DNA from: CAYWRZ01 sp964460845
Lineage (GTDB): Bacteria; Bacteroidota; Bacteroidia; Flavobacteriales_D; UBA2798
Direction: 5' to 3'
NCBI GenBank assembly: GCA_964460845.1
Contig: CAYWRZ010000002.1
Coordinates: forward strand, 62,001-126,000
DNA length: 64,000 nucleotides
The notes beneath the pieces were generated by a model. The model searched no databases, was not told where the DNA came from, and saw only the letters and a program-made list of their open reading frames with translations. Below, piece by piece: positions 53,988 through 62,949 of the stretch. Both the position numbers and the translations under genes were made by a program. How positions within the stretch are numbered: the first letter of the stretch is position 1; each line of letters starts with the position of its first letter.

Positions 53988-55571
53988 TTAGGCAGGATTG
54001 AGAAAACGATAACGGAGATCGAAAGGCTCAAAAGCGACAAGCACTTCATCTATAAACCCGGCCCCGTATTTCCAATAATAAGGAATGAGTGTGTCGTGTC
54101 GTTCCTGCGGAATTCCTCCGGGAAAAAGTTTTTCTTTTACCGCTCTGATCTGATTAAGCGCGTTTTCGTGCTTTTGCTTCTCCACTTTGCGCAGGCGGCC
54201 TTCAAGATTTTCAAGAAATTTATTCGCTTTTTGCGCTTCGGCTCCCACGGTAGGCTTCAGGCTGGCATCGGTACGACCCACCCGTTCGGCTAACTTTTCA
54301 AACCAAATCGAAAGTTCCTCTTTTTCGGCCGAAAGCGTAATTTCGTCTCCGGCTTCGCGATGAATATACTGTTGTACCAGGTCTTCGACAGGCTGAAACA
54401 ATTCTTCTTCGCTAAACCCGAAACGGGCTATTTTTTCTCTTACAGGCGCTTCCAGTATCAAGGCCGAATGCCGGGGAATAAGCACCGGAAAAGCCTGCGA
54501 AAAATGCTCAAATACGCCGGGAAGCTGCATCCAATAAGCCACTTCACCCGGTCCGCCAATATAGGCCAAATTGGGAAGCACGGTTTCCTGATAAAGCGGA
54601 CGAAGCAATACGTTCGGACTGAAACGTTCGGGATGCGCTTCCAACTCCTGCATAAGTGAGTCGGCAGTCCATCGCAGTTCCGGAGTATCGGCTGTAGTCC
54701 AATGCGTACCGTCTTTCACCATTCTTGTACGCAATCCGGTTTGCAGGTAAAACAGGTTCAGCTCGCGTGGATTGACCTGGGGTTCGAATCCCTCGCTCTC
54801 CAAACGGGAATTGGTTTGCTGTACGATGCGAAAAACAGGCTGTTCAAAGAGTTCTTCCCGCAATTGCGGTAAAAAGAGGCGCTTTAATTCGGGCGCATCG
54901 CCGTCGATACACACCAATCCATAGCGACCAAATAGTCCGTCGGCCAGCTTTCGGGTAGCTTCGGCAAGGGTTTGAGAGCCGGTATAGGCTTCGCGAAACA
55001 GGGTTAAAAGCTCGTTGGCGGCAGGAAGCGTACCTTTCAACGTTTCCATTTCTTCCAAAAGCACAGCCAGACCCTCGGTAGTAAAACGACCTACCGCTCC
55101 GCGCTGCTCACTCTCCCAGGAAAGGTTTTTCCCGAAAAGCACGGTATGGCGTATTTCTTCAAAATCATGGTCTTCGGTAGCCATCCAAAATACGGGGACT
55201 ACTTTTTTCCCGGGCATTTGCGCGCTAAGCGTTTCCGCAAGGCGAATGACCGAAAGAATTTTATAGGTAAAAAACAAAGGGCCTCCGAAGAGGCAAAGCT
55301 GGTGCCCTGTGGTTACTGTAAAGGTATCCGGATTGGTCAACAAACGAATGTTTTCGAGCACTTTAGGATGCCCTATACCTGCATATTGATGCAAAAGTGT
55401 TTCGGTAAGCTCCTGTCTGAAGGGGAAACCGGCTCTGCGGACGAGCTGTGTGGCCAAATCGTCTTTCAGTTTGGCAGCCCATAAATCAGGGGCTTCCGGC
55501 AGCATACGGCTGTATATACCGGGAATGTGGGCGAGTCCACGGGGAGACTCAAGGGGTTCAAAAGTAAGCAC
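53988..55571 (-). CDS. bshC: Bacillithiol biosynthesis cysteine-adding enzyme BshC
   Basis: 527 residues. Adds cysteine to glucosaminyl-malate in the last step of bacillithiol synthesis. TVTTGHQLCLFGGPLFFTYKI near 91, VPVFWMATEDHDFEEI near 122, LLRPLYQETVLPNLAYIGGPGEVAYW near 310, and LIPRHSALIL are family hallmarks. The start is GTG at 55571; the -7 box ends only five bases upstream, implying a leaderless message. bshA and bshB are not in the window. Confidence 0.9.
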   Translation of the reverse strand: MLTFEPLESPRGLAHIPGIYSRMLPEAPDLWAAKLKDDLATQLVRRAGFPFRQELTETLLHQYAGIGHPKVLENIRLLTNPDTFTVTTGHQLCLFGGPLFFTYKILSVIRLAETLSAQMPGKKVVPVFWMATEDHDFEEIRHTVLFGKNLSWESEQRGAVGRFTTEGLAVLLEEMETLKGTLPAANELLTLFREAYTGSQTLAEATRKLADGLFGRYGLVCIDGDAPELKRLFLPQLREELFEQPVFRIVQQTNSRLESEGFEPQVNPRELNLFYLQTGLRTRMVKDGTHWTTADTPELRWTADSLMQELEAHPERFSPNVLLRPLYQETVLPNLAYIGGPGEVAYWMQLPGVFEHFSQAFPVLIPRHSALILEAPVREKIARFGFSEEELFQPVEDLVQQYIHREAGDEITLSAEKEELSIWFEKLAERVGRTDASLKPTVGAEAQKANKFLENLEGRLRKVEKQKHENALNQIRAVKEKLFPGGIPQERHDTLIPYYWKYGAGFIDEVLVAFEPFDLRYRFLNPA

Positions 55572-55575
55572 GGTA

Positions 55576-55607
55576 CAAAAGTAGAAAATACCCTTCGCCT
55601 ACAGAAA
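55576..55607 (-). promoter_or_regulatory. Promoter of bshC
   Basis: On the minus strand TTTC (55607-55604) and TACTTTTG (55583-55576) are 20 bases apart. The start would coincide with the GTG codon. Confidence 0.5.
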
Positions 55608-55641
55608 GTTTTTATGATAAGTGGTTATGGGGTTATTTATT

Positions 55642-55649
55642 TACTTTTG
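55642..55649 (+). promoter_or_regulatory. -7 element of the TerC-family gene
   Basis: TACTTTTG, an exact match to TANNTTTG, 16 bases before the ATG at 55666. It is the divergent partner of the bshC promoter. Confidence 0.5.
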
Positions 55650-55665
55650 CACTCAAATCGGCAGA

Positions 55666-56448
55666 ATGGAGTTTTTGTACCAAATCTTAGGGCCCGATCC
55701 CGAAACGGCAGGCATCATTATCCTGAATCTGATCATCATCGAAAGCCTCCTTTCGGTCGATAATGCCGCCGTATTAGCCACTATGGTAATGGATCTGCCT
55801 GCACATCAGCGTAAAAAAGCACTCAAATACGGCATTTTAGGCGCTTATATTTTTAGGGGCATCTGCCTGATTTCGGCGGCTTACCTGATGCATATTTGGT
55901 GGCTCAAACCACTGGGGGGCGGCTACCTGCTTTTCCTCTGTATCCACCATTTTCTTAAAAAACCGCGCGAACTTGTCGAACAGGGCGCCACAGTGCAAAA
56001 GAAAAGCAAGTTATACCGCTACACCTTAGGGATGTTCGGGCCTTTTTGGGCTACGGTGATCATGGTCGAAATGATGGACCTGGCTTTTTCTATCGACAAT
56101 GTGTTTGCCGCGGTGGCTTATGTAGAAAATTACCCCCAGCCTTATGCGCTGTACCTTGTATGGATAGGCGTATTTATCGGTATTATGGCGATGCGTTTGG
56201 TCGCCCAGTTTTTTGTGAAGCTGATGGAAAAATATCCTTTCCTCGAAACGGCTGCCTTTATCGTAATAGGTATTCTCGGGTTGAAACTTACCATTTCGGT
56301 ACTTCCCCACTTCTACCCCGACTCGGCATTGCTGAAGCTAATGGAAGGTGAAAAAGCGAACCTTTATTTCTCGCTCGTTACGGTGGCGGTATTCGTAGTA
56401 CCTATTCTTTCTTCCTGGCTGTTCGGTTATCCGGGTCGGAGAAAATGA
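55666..56448 (+). CDS. TerC-family integral membrane protein
   Basis: 260 residues from the ATG at 55666; the earlier frame start lies upstream of the promoter. About seven membrane helices. The two TerC acid motifs are present: ESLLSVDNAAVLATMV near residue 25 and MVEMMDLAFSIDNVFAA near 140. The family exports or handles metal ions (manganese, tellurite resistance). Substrate not determined. Confidence 0.88.
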   Translation: MEFLYQILGPDPETAGIIILNLIIIESLLSVDNAAVLATMVMDLPAHQRKKALKYGILGAYIFRGICLISAAYLMHIWWLKPLGGGYLLFLCIHHFLKKPRELVEQGATVQKKSKLYRYTLGMFGPFWATVIMVEMMDLAFSIDNVFAAVAYVENYPQPYALYLVWIGVFIGIMAMRLVAQFFVKLMEKYPFLETAAFIVIGILGLKLTISVLPHFYPDSALLKLMEGEKANLYFSLVTVAVFVVPILSSWLFGYPGRRK

Positions 56449-56493
56449 AATCCGGCGTTAAAAACGAGGGCTGCTGAAAAAGAATTCCGTGAC

Positions 56494-57987
56494 TTACAGG
56501 CTATACAAATCCGTGTATTTCTTACGGGCATAGGCCATAAATGCGGAGAAATCAAGCTCCCGACCGGTTATTTTTTTGCAAAGTTCGCCGGCTGTATATT
56601 CTCTGCCGTAACGGTGTATGTGTGTACGAAGCCAGCGCAACAGCGGCTGCATATCTCCGCGAATTATCGCTGCTTCCATTCCTTTTACCTGTAACAGCGC
56701 CGTTTCGTAAAACTGTGCCGCATAAAAGCTACCCAGCGAGTACGTAGGGAAATATCCGAAGCTGCCGTGCGACCAGTGTACATCCTGCAACACGCCTTCG
56801 GCCGCAGAAGGTACTTCGATGTTAAGGTATTTACGGTAAAGCGCATTCCAGGCTTCGGGCAGGTCTTTTACCGCCAAACTGCCTTCGATAAGCGCTTTTT
56901 CGAGCTCAAAACGGATAAGCACATGAAAATGGTAGGTCAACTCGTCGGCGTTGGTACGAATCAGCGAAGGCTTAACCTTATTCATAGCACGGTAGAACTC
57001 CTGCAACGATACACTTTCGAGCGACGCAGGAAAGGCACGGCGAAGCGTTTCGTAATTAGCCTGCCAATAGGGTAATCCGCGTCCCACCACGTTTTCCCAT
57101 AACCTCGACTGCGATTCGTGAATACCCAGCGAAGCGGCTTCTCCCAGGGGCAATCCGTATTCTTCGAAAGGCAATCCCTGCTCGTAAAGCGCGTGGCCTC
57201 CTTCGTGAATGCAGCTCCATATCATTTCGTGCAGGTTATGCTCGTTTACCCGCGTGGTCACCCGCACATCGCGGCTGTTGAAGTTGATGGTAAAGGGATG
57301 ATCCGATTTATCCTGCCTTCCGGCTTCAAAGTCATACCCCATTTGCCGAAGCAGGCTCAGCCCTATATCCCATTGTGAATGAAAGGGATACAACTCATAC
57401 ATAAAGGCATCGCGGGGTTCGGGACGCTCGGCAATAAGCCTGATAAATTCGCCCAGCTCGTTTTTCACCTGCTCAAAAACCGGCTCTAACAAGGCCACGG
57501 TGGTACCGGGTTCAAACTGGTCGATAAGCGCATCGTAAGGATGCTCGGCATAGCCCAGCAATTGGGCTTCTTCCCTTTTAAAGGCCACGATTTTTTCGAG
57601 GCTCGGCGCAAAAAGGGAGAAATCGTTTTTATGGCGGGCTTCGGTCCAGGCGTTAAATGCCTCCGAAATCGCCTTTGTCAATGCTTCTACAAAAGCTGCG
57701 GTATAGTTGTTACGCTTGCGGTAATCCTGAAAAGCCAATGCTACATTGCGCTGCTGCACGGTTGTTAAGGTCGTGTCTTGCGCGAGCTTTTCCAGCCATT
57801 CGCCCAATTTCGGATCCACGCTCATTTCGTGGGCGATGCCCGCCAAAGTAGCCAGTTGCTGACCGCGAATAGCTGCACCTTGAGGCGGCATATACGTTTC
57901 CTGATCCCATTGCAATAAAGCGGATGCGTAATTCACATCGGCCGTTTTGCGCAAGTGTGCAGCAAATTGATTGTAGAGCGCGTTCAT
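56494..57987 (-). CDS. Metallocarboxypeptidase, M32 family
   Basis: 497 residues, the usual length of Taq-type carboxypeptidases. The zinc site is H261-E262-GGH265 (IHEGGHALYEQG); further hallmarks are DVRVTTRVNEHN (about 240), GIHESQSRLWENVVGR near 292 and IRTNADELTYHFHV near 343. It removes C-terminal residues from peptides in the cytoplasm. It is followed by a DUF423 gene seven bases from its... upstream side, on the same strand. Confidence 0.93.
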   Translation of the reverse strand: MNALYNQFAAHLRKTADVNYASALLQWDQETYMPPQGAAIRGQQLATLAGIAHEMSVDPKLGEWLEKLAQDTTLTTVQQRNVALAFQDYRKRNNYTAAFVEALTKAISEAFNAWTEARHKNDFSLFAPSLEKIVAFKREEAQLLGYAEHPYDALIDQFEPGTTVALLEPVFEQVKNELGEFIRLIAERPEPRDAFMYELYPFHSQWDIGLSLLRQMGYDFEAGRQDKSDHPFTINFNSRDVRVTTRVNEHNLHEMIWSCIHEGGHALYEQGLPFEEYGLPLGEAASLGIHESQSRLWENVVGRGLPYWQANYETLRRAFPASLESVSLQEFYRAMNKVKPSLIRTNADELTYHFHVLIRFELEKALIEGSLAVKDLPEAWNALYRKYLNIEVPSAAEGVLQDVHWSHGSFGYFPTYSLGSFYAAQFYETALLQVKGMEAAIIRGDMQPLLRWLRTHIHRYGREYTAGELCKKITGRELDFSAFMAYARKKYTDLYSL

Positions 57988-57994
57988 CCCGAAA

Positions 57995-58381
57995 TCAACT
58001 TTTTCTGAACGCAGGAATCAACAAAGCCCAGGCAATGATAAGACAGAGTCCGCCGAGGGGAGTAATCCACCAAATAGAATGCTCGATACCTTCCCAACCT
58101 GCAATGCTTCGTATGGCAAGTACGTAGATGGAGAGCGAAAAAAGCAGCGTTCCGATTACAAAAAGCCTGAGCGGCCATTTTACAAGCGTGCTAAAACGAT
58201 GCACATTTAAGGCAATCAGCATGAGTCCGATAGCATGAAAAAACTGGTATCTTACCCCGGCTTCGAACGATTGAAGCGCACGTGCGTCGATCCGTTCGGC
58301 CAACGAATGGGTGGCAAAAGCACCAAGAATTGCAGCCAATGAGGCGAGCAAGGCGCCCCAGCGAAAATAGAATGCAGCCAT
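57995..58381 (-). CDS. DUF423 small membrane protein
   Basis: 128 residues with four membrane helices. LASLAAILGAFATHSL near residue 12 and the FHAIGLMLIAL and WWITPLGGLCLI segments match DUF423 (YgdD-like). Function unknown. It lies seven bases upstream of the M32 carboxypeptidase gene and is probably in the same transcript. Confidence 0.87.
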   Translation of the reverse strand: MAAFYFRWGALLASLAAILGAFATHSLAERIDARALQSFEAGVRYQFFHAIGLMLIALNVHRFSTLVKWPLRLFVIGTLLFSLSIYVLAIRSIAGWEGIEHSIWWITPLGGLCLIIAWALLIPAFRKS

Positions 58382-58489
58382 ACTAAAATTATTTCCGGCA
58401 AAATAAGCGAAAAAAGCCGGTTCTACAGCTTTCCGGAAGCTACTTTTACCCTCGCTTTTCCAACTCCTCTTGAAAGAATATAACTTGCT

Positions 58490-59743
58490 CTACAACAGTG
58501 TTTTTTCTTCTATAAATTTCAGCAAAAGATGAAGTGCGCTTTGTGCGGTACGGATAATGTTGCGTTCCCTATCCTGCTCAAAAAGAAATTTACGGCTTAC
58601 TATACGGTCGGCCGAAGCGACGGCTATCCAGACGGTGCCTACGGGCTTTTCTTCGGTCCCCCCTGTGGGACCCGCAATTCCTGACACGGCGACGGCGTAG
58701 GTAGTACCGAATTTCTCACGCACACCGCGTACCATTTCCTCGACCGTTTCGCGGCTTACTGCGCCCTGCGCGGCCAGGGTTTCCGCTTTCACACCCAGCT
58801 CCCGCATTTTGACCGCATTGGAATACGAAACCACGCTTCCTTCAAAATAATCGGCGCTGCCCGGAACGCTGGTAATACGATGAGCAATATACCCTCCGGT
58901 ACAGCTTTCGGCGGTACTTAATGTGGCACCGTGCTGCACAAGCGCTTCGCCCACCCGTTTTTCGAGCGTGTCTTTTTCACGACCGAAAATGTACTCCGGA
59001 ATCAGGGTCTGTAATTCGGTAAGGTATTTTTCCGTTTGGGCGATAAGTACTGATTCTTCTTCACCGCGAGCGGTAATACGCAGCTTGACGATTCCCGGCG
59101 AAGGCAGGTAAGCGAGTGATAGCCCGTCGGCACGTAGCCTGTTTTCCCAGTCACGGATAAGCTCGGCCAAAAAGGATTCGCCTATGCCCTGTGTAAGTAT
59201 GGTTCGGTGTACGATAACCTGACTGCGCACACGGGCTTTGAGCAAGGGCAGCACACTGTGCTCCATCAGGTATTTCATTTCGTAAGGTACGCCGGGCATG
59301 GATACATAAATGCAACCGTCTTTTTCGAACCACATTCCCGAAGCAGTACCCACTCTATTGGGCAGTATGCGGCAATTCTCGGGCAAATCGGCCTGCTGGC
59401 GGTTTACTTCGAGCAAGGGACGTTTGCGTGCAGCAAAAAACGCTTCGATACGCTGCAATACCTCTTCGTTACGCACCAGTCGGGTATTAAAATATTCGAC
59501 CAGGGTGTATTTGGTCAGATCGTCTTTCGTAGGACCGAGTCCGCCGGTAATAAGAATTACATTGGCGCGGGTTTCGGCCTGCCGCAAGGCCTCGGTAATA
59601 CGCTGGCGGGTATCGGGTACAGCCGAAGCTTGTACCACGTCTATTCCGTAAAGATTAAGCTGCTCGCCCATCCAGGCGGCATTGGTATTGACGGTCTGCC
59701 CTATCAGCAGCTCATCGCCAATGGAAATGATTTCGGCCTTCAT
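58490..59743 (-). CDS. CinA-family protein, nicotinamide-nucleotide amidohydrolase type
   Basis: 417 residues in two domains. The N-terminal MoCF-like domain (about 1-170) has ISIGDELLIGQTVNTNAAWMG and TGGLGPTKDDLT. The C-terminal CinA domain (about 255-417) has STAESCTGGYIAHRIT with the catalytic Ser, and VSGIAGPTGGTEEKPVGTVW. The two-domain form can hydrolyse ADP-ribose and deamidate NMN in pyridine nucleotide recycling. No recA is adjacent. Confidence 0.92.
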   Translation of the reverse strand: MKAEIISIGDELLIGQTVNTNAAWMGEQLNLYGIDVVQASAVPDTRQRITEALRQAETRANVILITGGLGPTKDDLTKYTLVEYFNTRLVRNEEVLQRIEAFFAARKRPLLEVNRQQADLPENCRILPNRVGTASGMWFEKDGCIYVSMPGVPYEMKYLMEHSVLPLLKARVRSQVIVHRTILTQGIGESFLAELIRDWENRLRADGLSLAYLPSPGIVKLRITARGEEESVLIAQTEKYLTELQTLIPEYIFGREKDTLEKRVGEALVQHGATLSTAESCTGGYIAHRITSVPGSADYFEGSVVSYSNAVKMRELGVKAETLAAQGAVSRETVEEMVRGVREKFGTTYAVAVSGIAGPTGGTEEKPVGTVWIAVASADRIVSRKFLFEQDRERNIIRTAQSALHLLLKFIEEKTLL

Positions 59744-59815
59744 GTCCCGGTGTAATTTAATCCTCCCGAAATTACCGCTTTACCTTGAATGAATACCGTT
59801 TTGGCAAATAATTTG

Positions 59816-59823
59816 TATGTTTG
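59816..59823 (+). promoter_or_regulatory. -7 element upstream of the DUF4197 gene
   Basis: TATGTTTG, an exact match to TANNTTTG, 22 bases before the ATG. No well-spaced -33 element. Confidence 0.45.
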
Positions 59824-59845
59824 ACTTTAGCCAATTTACGCGTAT

Positions 59846-60589
59846 ATGAAACTGAAAATTTGCCTTTTCCTCGCAGGTCTTACCGGTTTTACAGCCTGTA
59901 CGGATCTGAATAAAACCCTCAGCGATGCAGGTTCCGTTATCTCGGGTCAGAGTGGCGAAAAGAAGCTGAGCAATGAGCAGGTTATTACCGGACTGCGTGA
60001 AGCCCTTTCGGTCGGTACCAACAAAGCCACCGCTTTTGCCTCTAAAGAGGATGGATTCCTGAAAAATCCCGCCATTTATCTTCCTTTTCCACCCGAAGCC
60101 ATTAAGGTAAAGGAAAAAGCCGAACAATTAGGTTTAAGCGCTCAGGTGGATCGTTTTGTGACCACACTTAATCGCGGTGCGGAAGAAGCCACTAAAGATG
60201 CAGCGCCTATTTTTCTCAATGCCATCAAAAACATGAGCATTTCCGATGGGTTTAACATTCTGAACGGTTCAGACAATGCCGCCACCCGTTACCTCGAAGA
60301 AAAAACTTCGGGCGAGCTTTACACCACTTTCAAGCCGAAAGTGCAGGATGCGCTCCAGCGCGTAGAGCTGACCAAATACTGGACTCCGCTGATTACCAAA
60401 TACAACAGCGTCACTACCTTTACCGGGGGCGAAAAAATCGATCCCGACCTCGACGATTATGTCACCAAAGGGGCCATGAAAGGCTTGTTCACGCTGATTG
60501 CCGACGAGGAGCAAAAAATCCGGAAAGACCCTATGGCGCGTGTAAACGATATTCTCAGAACCGTATTCGGTAGTCTCGATTCCAAATAA
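59846..60589 (+). CDS. DUF4197 lipoprotein
   Basis: 247 residues with a lipoprotein signal (lipobox FTAC, cysteine at residue 18). The mature helical part matches DUF4197: GLREALSVGTNKA, YLPFPPEAIKVKEKAEQLG, LNRGAEEATKDAAPIFLNAIKNMSISDGFNIL (in pieces), LDDYVTKGAMKGLFTLIADEEQKIR. Periplasmic or outer-membrane, function unknown. Three bases separate it from the nucleoside phosphorylase gene. Confidence 0.9.
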   Translation: MKLKICLFLAGLTGFTACTDLNKTLSDAGSVISGQSGEKKLSNEQVITGLREALSVGTNKATAFASKEDGFLKNPAIYLPFPPEAIKVKEKAEQLGLSAQVDRFVTTLNRGAEEATKDAAPIFLNAIKNMSISDGFNILNGSDNAATRYLEEKTSGELYTTFKPKVQDALQRVELTKYWTPLITKYNSVTTFTGGEKIDPDLDDYVTKGAMKGLFTLIADEEQKIRKDPMARVNDILRTVFGSLDSK

Positions 60590-60592
60590 GTT

Positions 60593-61492
60593 ATGTACAG
60601 CAAGTCCAGGGAATTTTCCGAAAAGCCTATCGAAGCCTCGGAACTCATCGTGACACCGGCCGGTGCCATTTATCACCTTAACCTGCTACCCGAACAATTG
60701 GCCAACGACATCATCGTGGTGGGTGATCAAGGTCGTGTAGCCGAAATTTCGAAGCATTTCGACCGTGTTGAGCATCGTGTCGAAAACCGTGAATTTGTGA
60801 CGCATACCGGTACTTATAGAGGTAAACGCATCTCTGCCGTTTCGACGGGGATTGGTACAGACAATATCGACATCGTGCTCAATGAGCTCGATGCGCTGGT
60901 GAATATTGATTTGAAAACGAAGCTTATCAAACCCGAAAAAACCCGGCTCCACATTGTTCGTTTGGGCACCTCGGGCGCTTTGCAGGAAGATATTCCGGTC
61001 GATGAATTTGTGGTGTCGAGTCATGCCGTAGGCTTTGACGGTGTGCTTTCCTTTTACGAGCCGCAGTATGAGCCCGAAGAGCTGGAACTGGAAAAAGCAT
61101 TCAGAAGCCAAACCCAGTGGCCTGCAAGCTTTAATCCGCCGTATTTTGTAAAAGGCTCGGAAACACTGATAGCCCGTATCGGAGAAGGTATGCACAAAGG
61201 CATTACCGCTACGGCCAACGGATTTTACGGTCCGCAGGGACGCGTATTACGCCTGCCCTTAGCCCGACCCGATCTCAACGAAGCGCTGCGCCGTTTCCAC
61301 CATAATTCGCACCGTATCTGTAATTATGAAATGGAAACGTCCGCCTTATACGGTCTCGGCAGCTTGTTAGGACACCATACCGCTACCGTCTGCGCCATCA
61401 TTGCCAACCGTTATCGAAAAGCGTATAGTGCTGATTATCATTTAGCCGTGTCGCGACTTATCGAAATCGTGCTGCAACGATTAACAGCCTGA
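60593..61492 (+). CDS. Nucleoside phosphorylase (uridine phosphorylase-like)
   Basis: 299 residues, PNP/UDP family fold. Phosphate-binding GDQGRVAEISKHFD near 43, STGIGTDNIDIVLNELDAL near 87, VRLGTSGALQEDI near 125, and the nucleoside-site NYEMETSALYGLG near 243. It splits a nucleoside with phosphate; base specificity is not certain. It follows the DUF4197 gene by three bases. Confidence 0.88.
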   Translation: MYSKSREFSEKPIEASELIVTPAGAIYHLNLLPEQLANDIIVVGDQGRVAEISKHFDRVEHRVENREFVTHTGTYRGKRISAVSTGIGTDNIDIVLNELDALVNIDLKTKLIKPEKTRLHIVRLGTSGALQEDIPVDEFVVSSHAVGFDGVLSFYEPQYEPEELELEKAFRSQTQWPASFNPPYFVKGSETLIARIGEGMHKGITATANGFYGPQGRVLRLPLARPDLNEALRRFHHNSHRICNYEMETSALYGLGSLLGHHTATVCAIIANRYRKAYSADYHLAVSRLIEIVLQRLTA

Positions 61493-61519
61493 TTGTTTAT
61501 TACTCCCTGGCAAGGGGTG

Positions 61520-61549
61520 TTTCACCGAACTGCTGCCGGCGTAACTTTG
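61520..61549 (+). promoter_or_regulatory. Promoter upstream of the SirB1-like gene
   Basis: TTTC at 61520-61523 and TAACTTTG at 61542-61549 (exact -7 match), 18 bases apart, 38 bases before the ATG. Confidence 0.5.
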
Positions 61550-61587
61550 TCGGGAATGGCACAGTATAAAGTGTATGGCCGTTCCCT

Positions 61588-62496
61588 ATGTTGAAAGACA
61601 ACGAAATAAACGCCCTGGTTGCCCTGATCGATGATCCGGACGATCGCGTTTACCAGCATATTCGCGAAAAATTATTGGATATCGGCGAACCTGTGATTCC
61701 CATGCTTGAAAATTACTGGGAGCAAAATCAGTTTGGCCTTACTTTTCAGGATCGCATCGAAACACTTATCCATGAAATTCAGTTCGAATCGGTGCGTACG
61801 CAGTTAGAAGGCTGGAGTCGTTTGGGCGGTAAAGAGCTGCTGAAAGGTGTGCTGCTGGTGAACAAATACCAGTATCCCGAACTCGACGAAGCAAAAATCA
61901 AACGCAAGCTGTACCAGCTTAAGCAGGATATTTGGCTGGAATTGCACGACAACCTTACCGCATTTGAAAAAGTAAGGATCATCAACCAGATTCTTTTTGA
62001 CGTACATGGGCTGAGCGGCAATAAAAAAAATTACCATGCGCCGCAGAATTCTTATCTGAATATCGTACTCGAAACGGGCAAAGGCAATCCGCTGGCGCTT
62101 TCGATCATTTATATGTTGCTGTGTGAGATGTTGGAAATACCCGTGTACGGGATCAACTTACCCAATCATTTTGTGCTGGCTTATCTCGATGAGCTGAAAA
62201 CCTTGCGGGAGCTGGAGAATAACGAAATGGCCGAAGACGGAATCTTATTCTATATCAATCCTTTTAGCCGTGGAACTATTTTTAACCGGAAAGAAATCGA
62301 CCAGTTTTTGAGTCAGATCAAAATTGCGCCCCGGAAAGAATTTTTCGTTCCCTGCTCACACATCAGCATTATAAAACGCCTAATCACCAATCTGATTTAC
62401 GCCTACGAAAAAGTAAATGATGCTGAAAAAGCCGAAGAGCTAAGGCTGTTATACCGTTCGGTCGATGCGCATTCCTTACCCGAAGGCACCGCCTGA
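61588..62496 (+). CDS. Transglutaminase-like, SirB1-type protein
   Basis: 302 residues. HEAT-like N-terminal part (about 1-90), then a transglutaminase-like domain of the SirB1 type: FDVHGLSGNKKNYHAPQNSYLN near 138, ETGKGNPLALSIIYMLLCEMLEIPVYGINLPNHFVLAY (in pieces) near 165-200. The usual catalytic Cys is replaced (GNPLALS), as in most SirB1 proteins, so a protease activity is doubtful. Confidence 0.83.
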   Translation: MLKDNEINALVALIDDPDDRVYQHIREKLLDIGEPVIPMLENYWEQNQFGLTFQDRIETLIHEIQFESVRTQLEGWSRLGGKELLKGVLLVNKYQYPELDEAKIKRKLYQLKQDIWLELHDNLTAFEKVRIINQILFDVHGLSGNKKNYHAPQNSYLNIVLETGKGNPLALSIIYMLLCEMLEIPVYGINLPNHFVLAYLDELKTLRELENNEMAEDGILFYINPFSRGTIFNRKEIDQFLSQIKIAPRKEFFVPCSHISIIKRLITNLIYAYEKVNDAEKAEELRLLYRSVDAHSLPEGTA

Positions 62497-62526
62497 TCGC
62501 AGCAGGTACGAAACTTCATTTTGCCT

Positions 62527-62949
62527 TTAATCGGGACTGATGCGGTGCATATCGTTATTCTGATCTTCGATCTCGTCTTTGACTACTCTTATGCGTTGCG
62601 CCACGATAGCCAGCTCGCGATGGCCGTGCTGTGCCAGCCATTTTAAGCCTTCGTCGGAACCGTCGCCGGCAATGGCCATTTTTTCGAGCACCTGAAACTT
62701 GTATTTCCGCAACCATACATAGGCCTGCGGATTTCTTTCTACCGCGTTGATCATGGCCATCAGGTGCGGATACCCGTTTTCCATCAGCCATTGGCGGGCA
62801 TCGTCTTTGTTGCGCAGCGCAAACGTAAAAATACCAAGCTCTTTATAGCCATTCTTCACGAGCCAATCGCCGATTTTTTTATTACCGGAAATCGCTTCGG
62901 CCCAGGCCAGCAATATTTTAGGAGGATAATTGAGCGGCTTTACATCCAT
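62527..62949 (-). CDS. Conserved helical protein coupled to CorA
   Basis: 140 residues, cytoplasmic, mostly alpha-helical, with repeated short helical units each ending in a W-L-x-x-x-G/K-Y/F type motif (DWLVKNGYKEL, QWLMENGYPHL, VWLRKYKFQ, KWLAQHGHREL). This repeat-like pattern is clear by eye. Its start overlaps the end of corA by ten bases, so translation is probably coupled. I know the family only as uncharacterised Bacteroidota protein. Confidence 0.75.
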   Translation of the reverse strand: MDVKPLNYPPKILLAWAEAISGNKKIGDWLVKNGYKELGIFTFALRNKDDARQWLMENGYPHLMAMINAVERNPQAYVWLRKYKFQVLEKMAIAGDGSDEGLKWLAQHGHRELAIVAQRIRVVKDEIEDQNNDMHRISPD

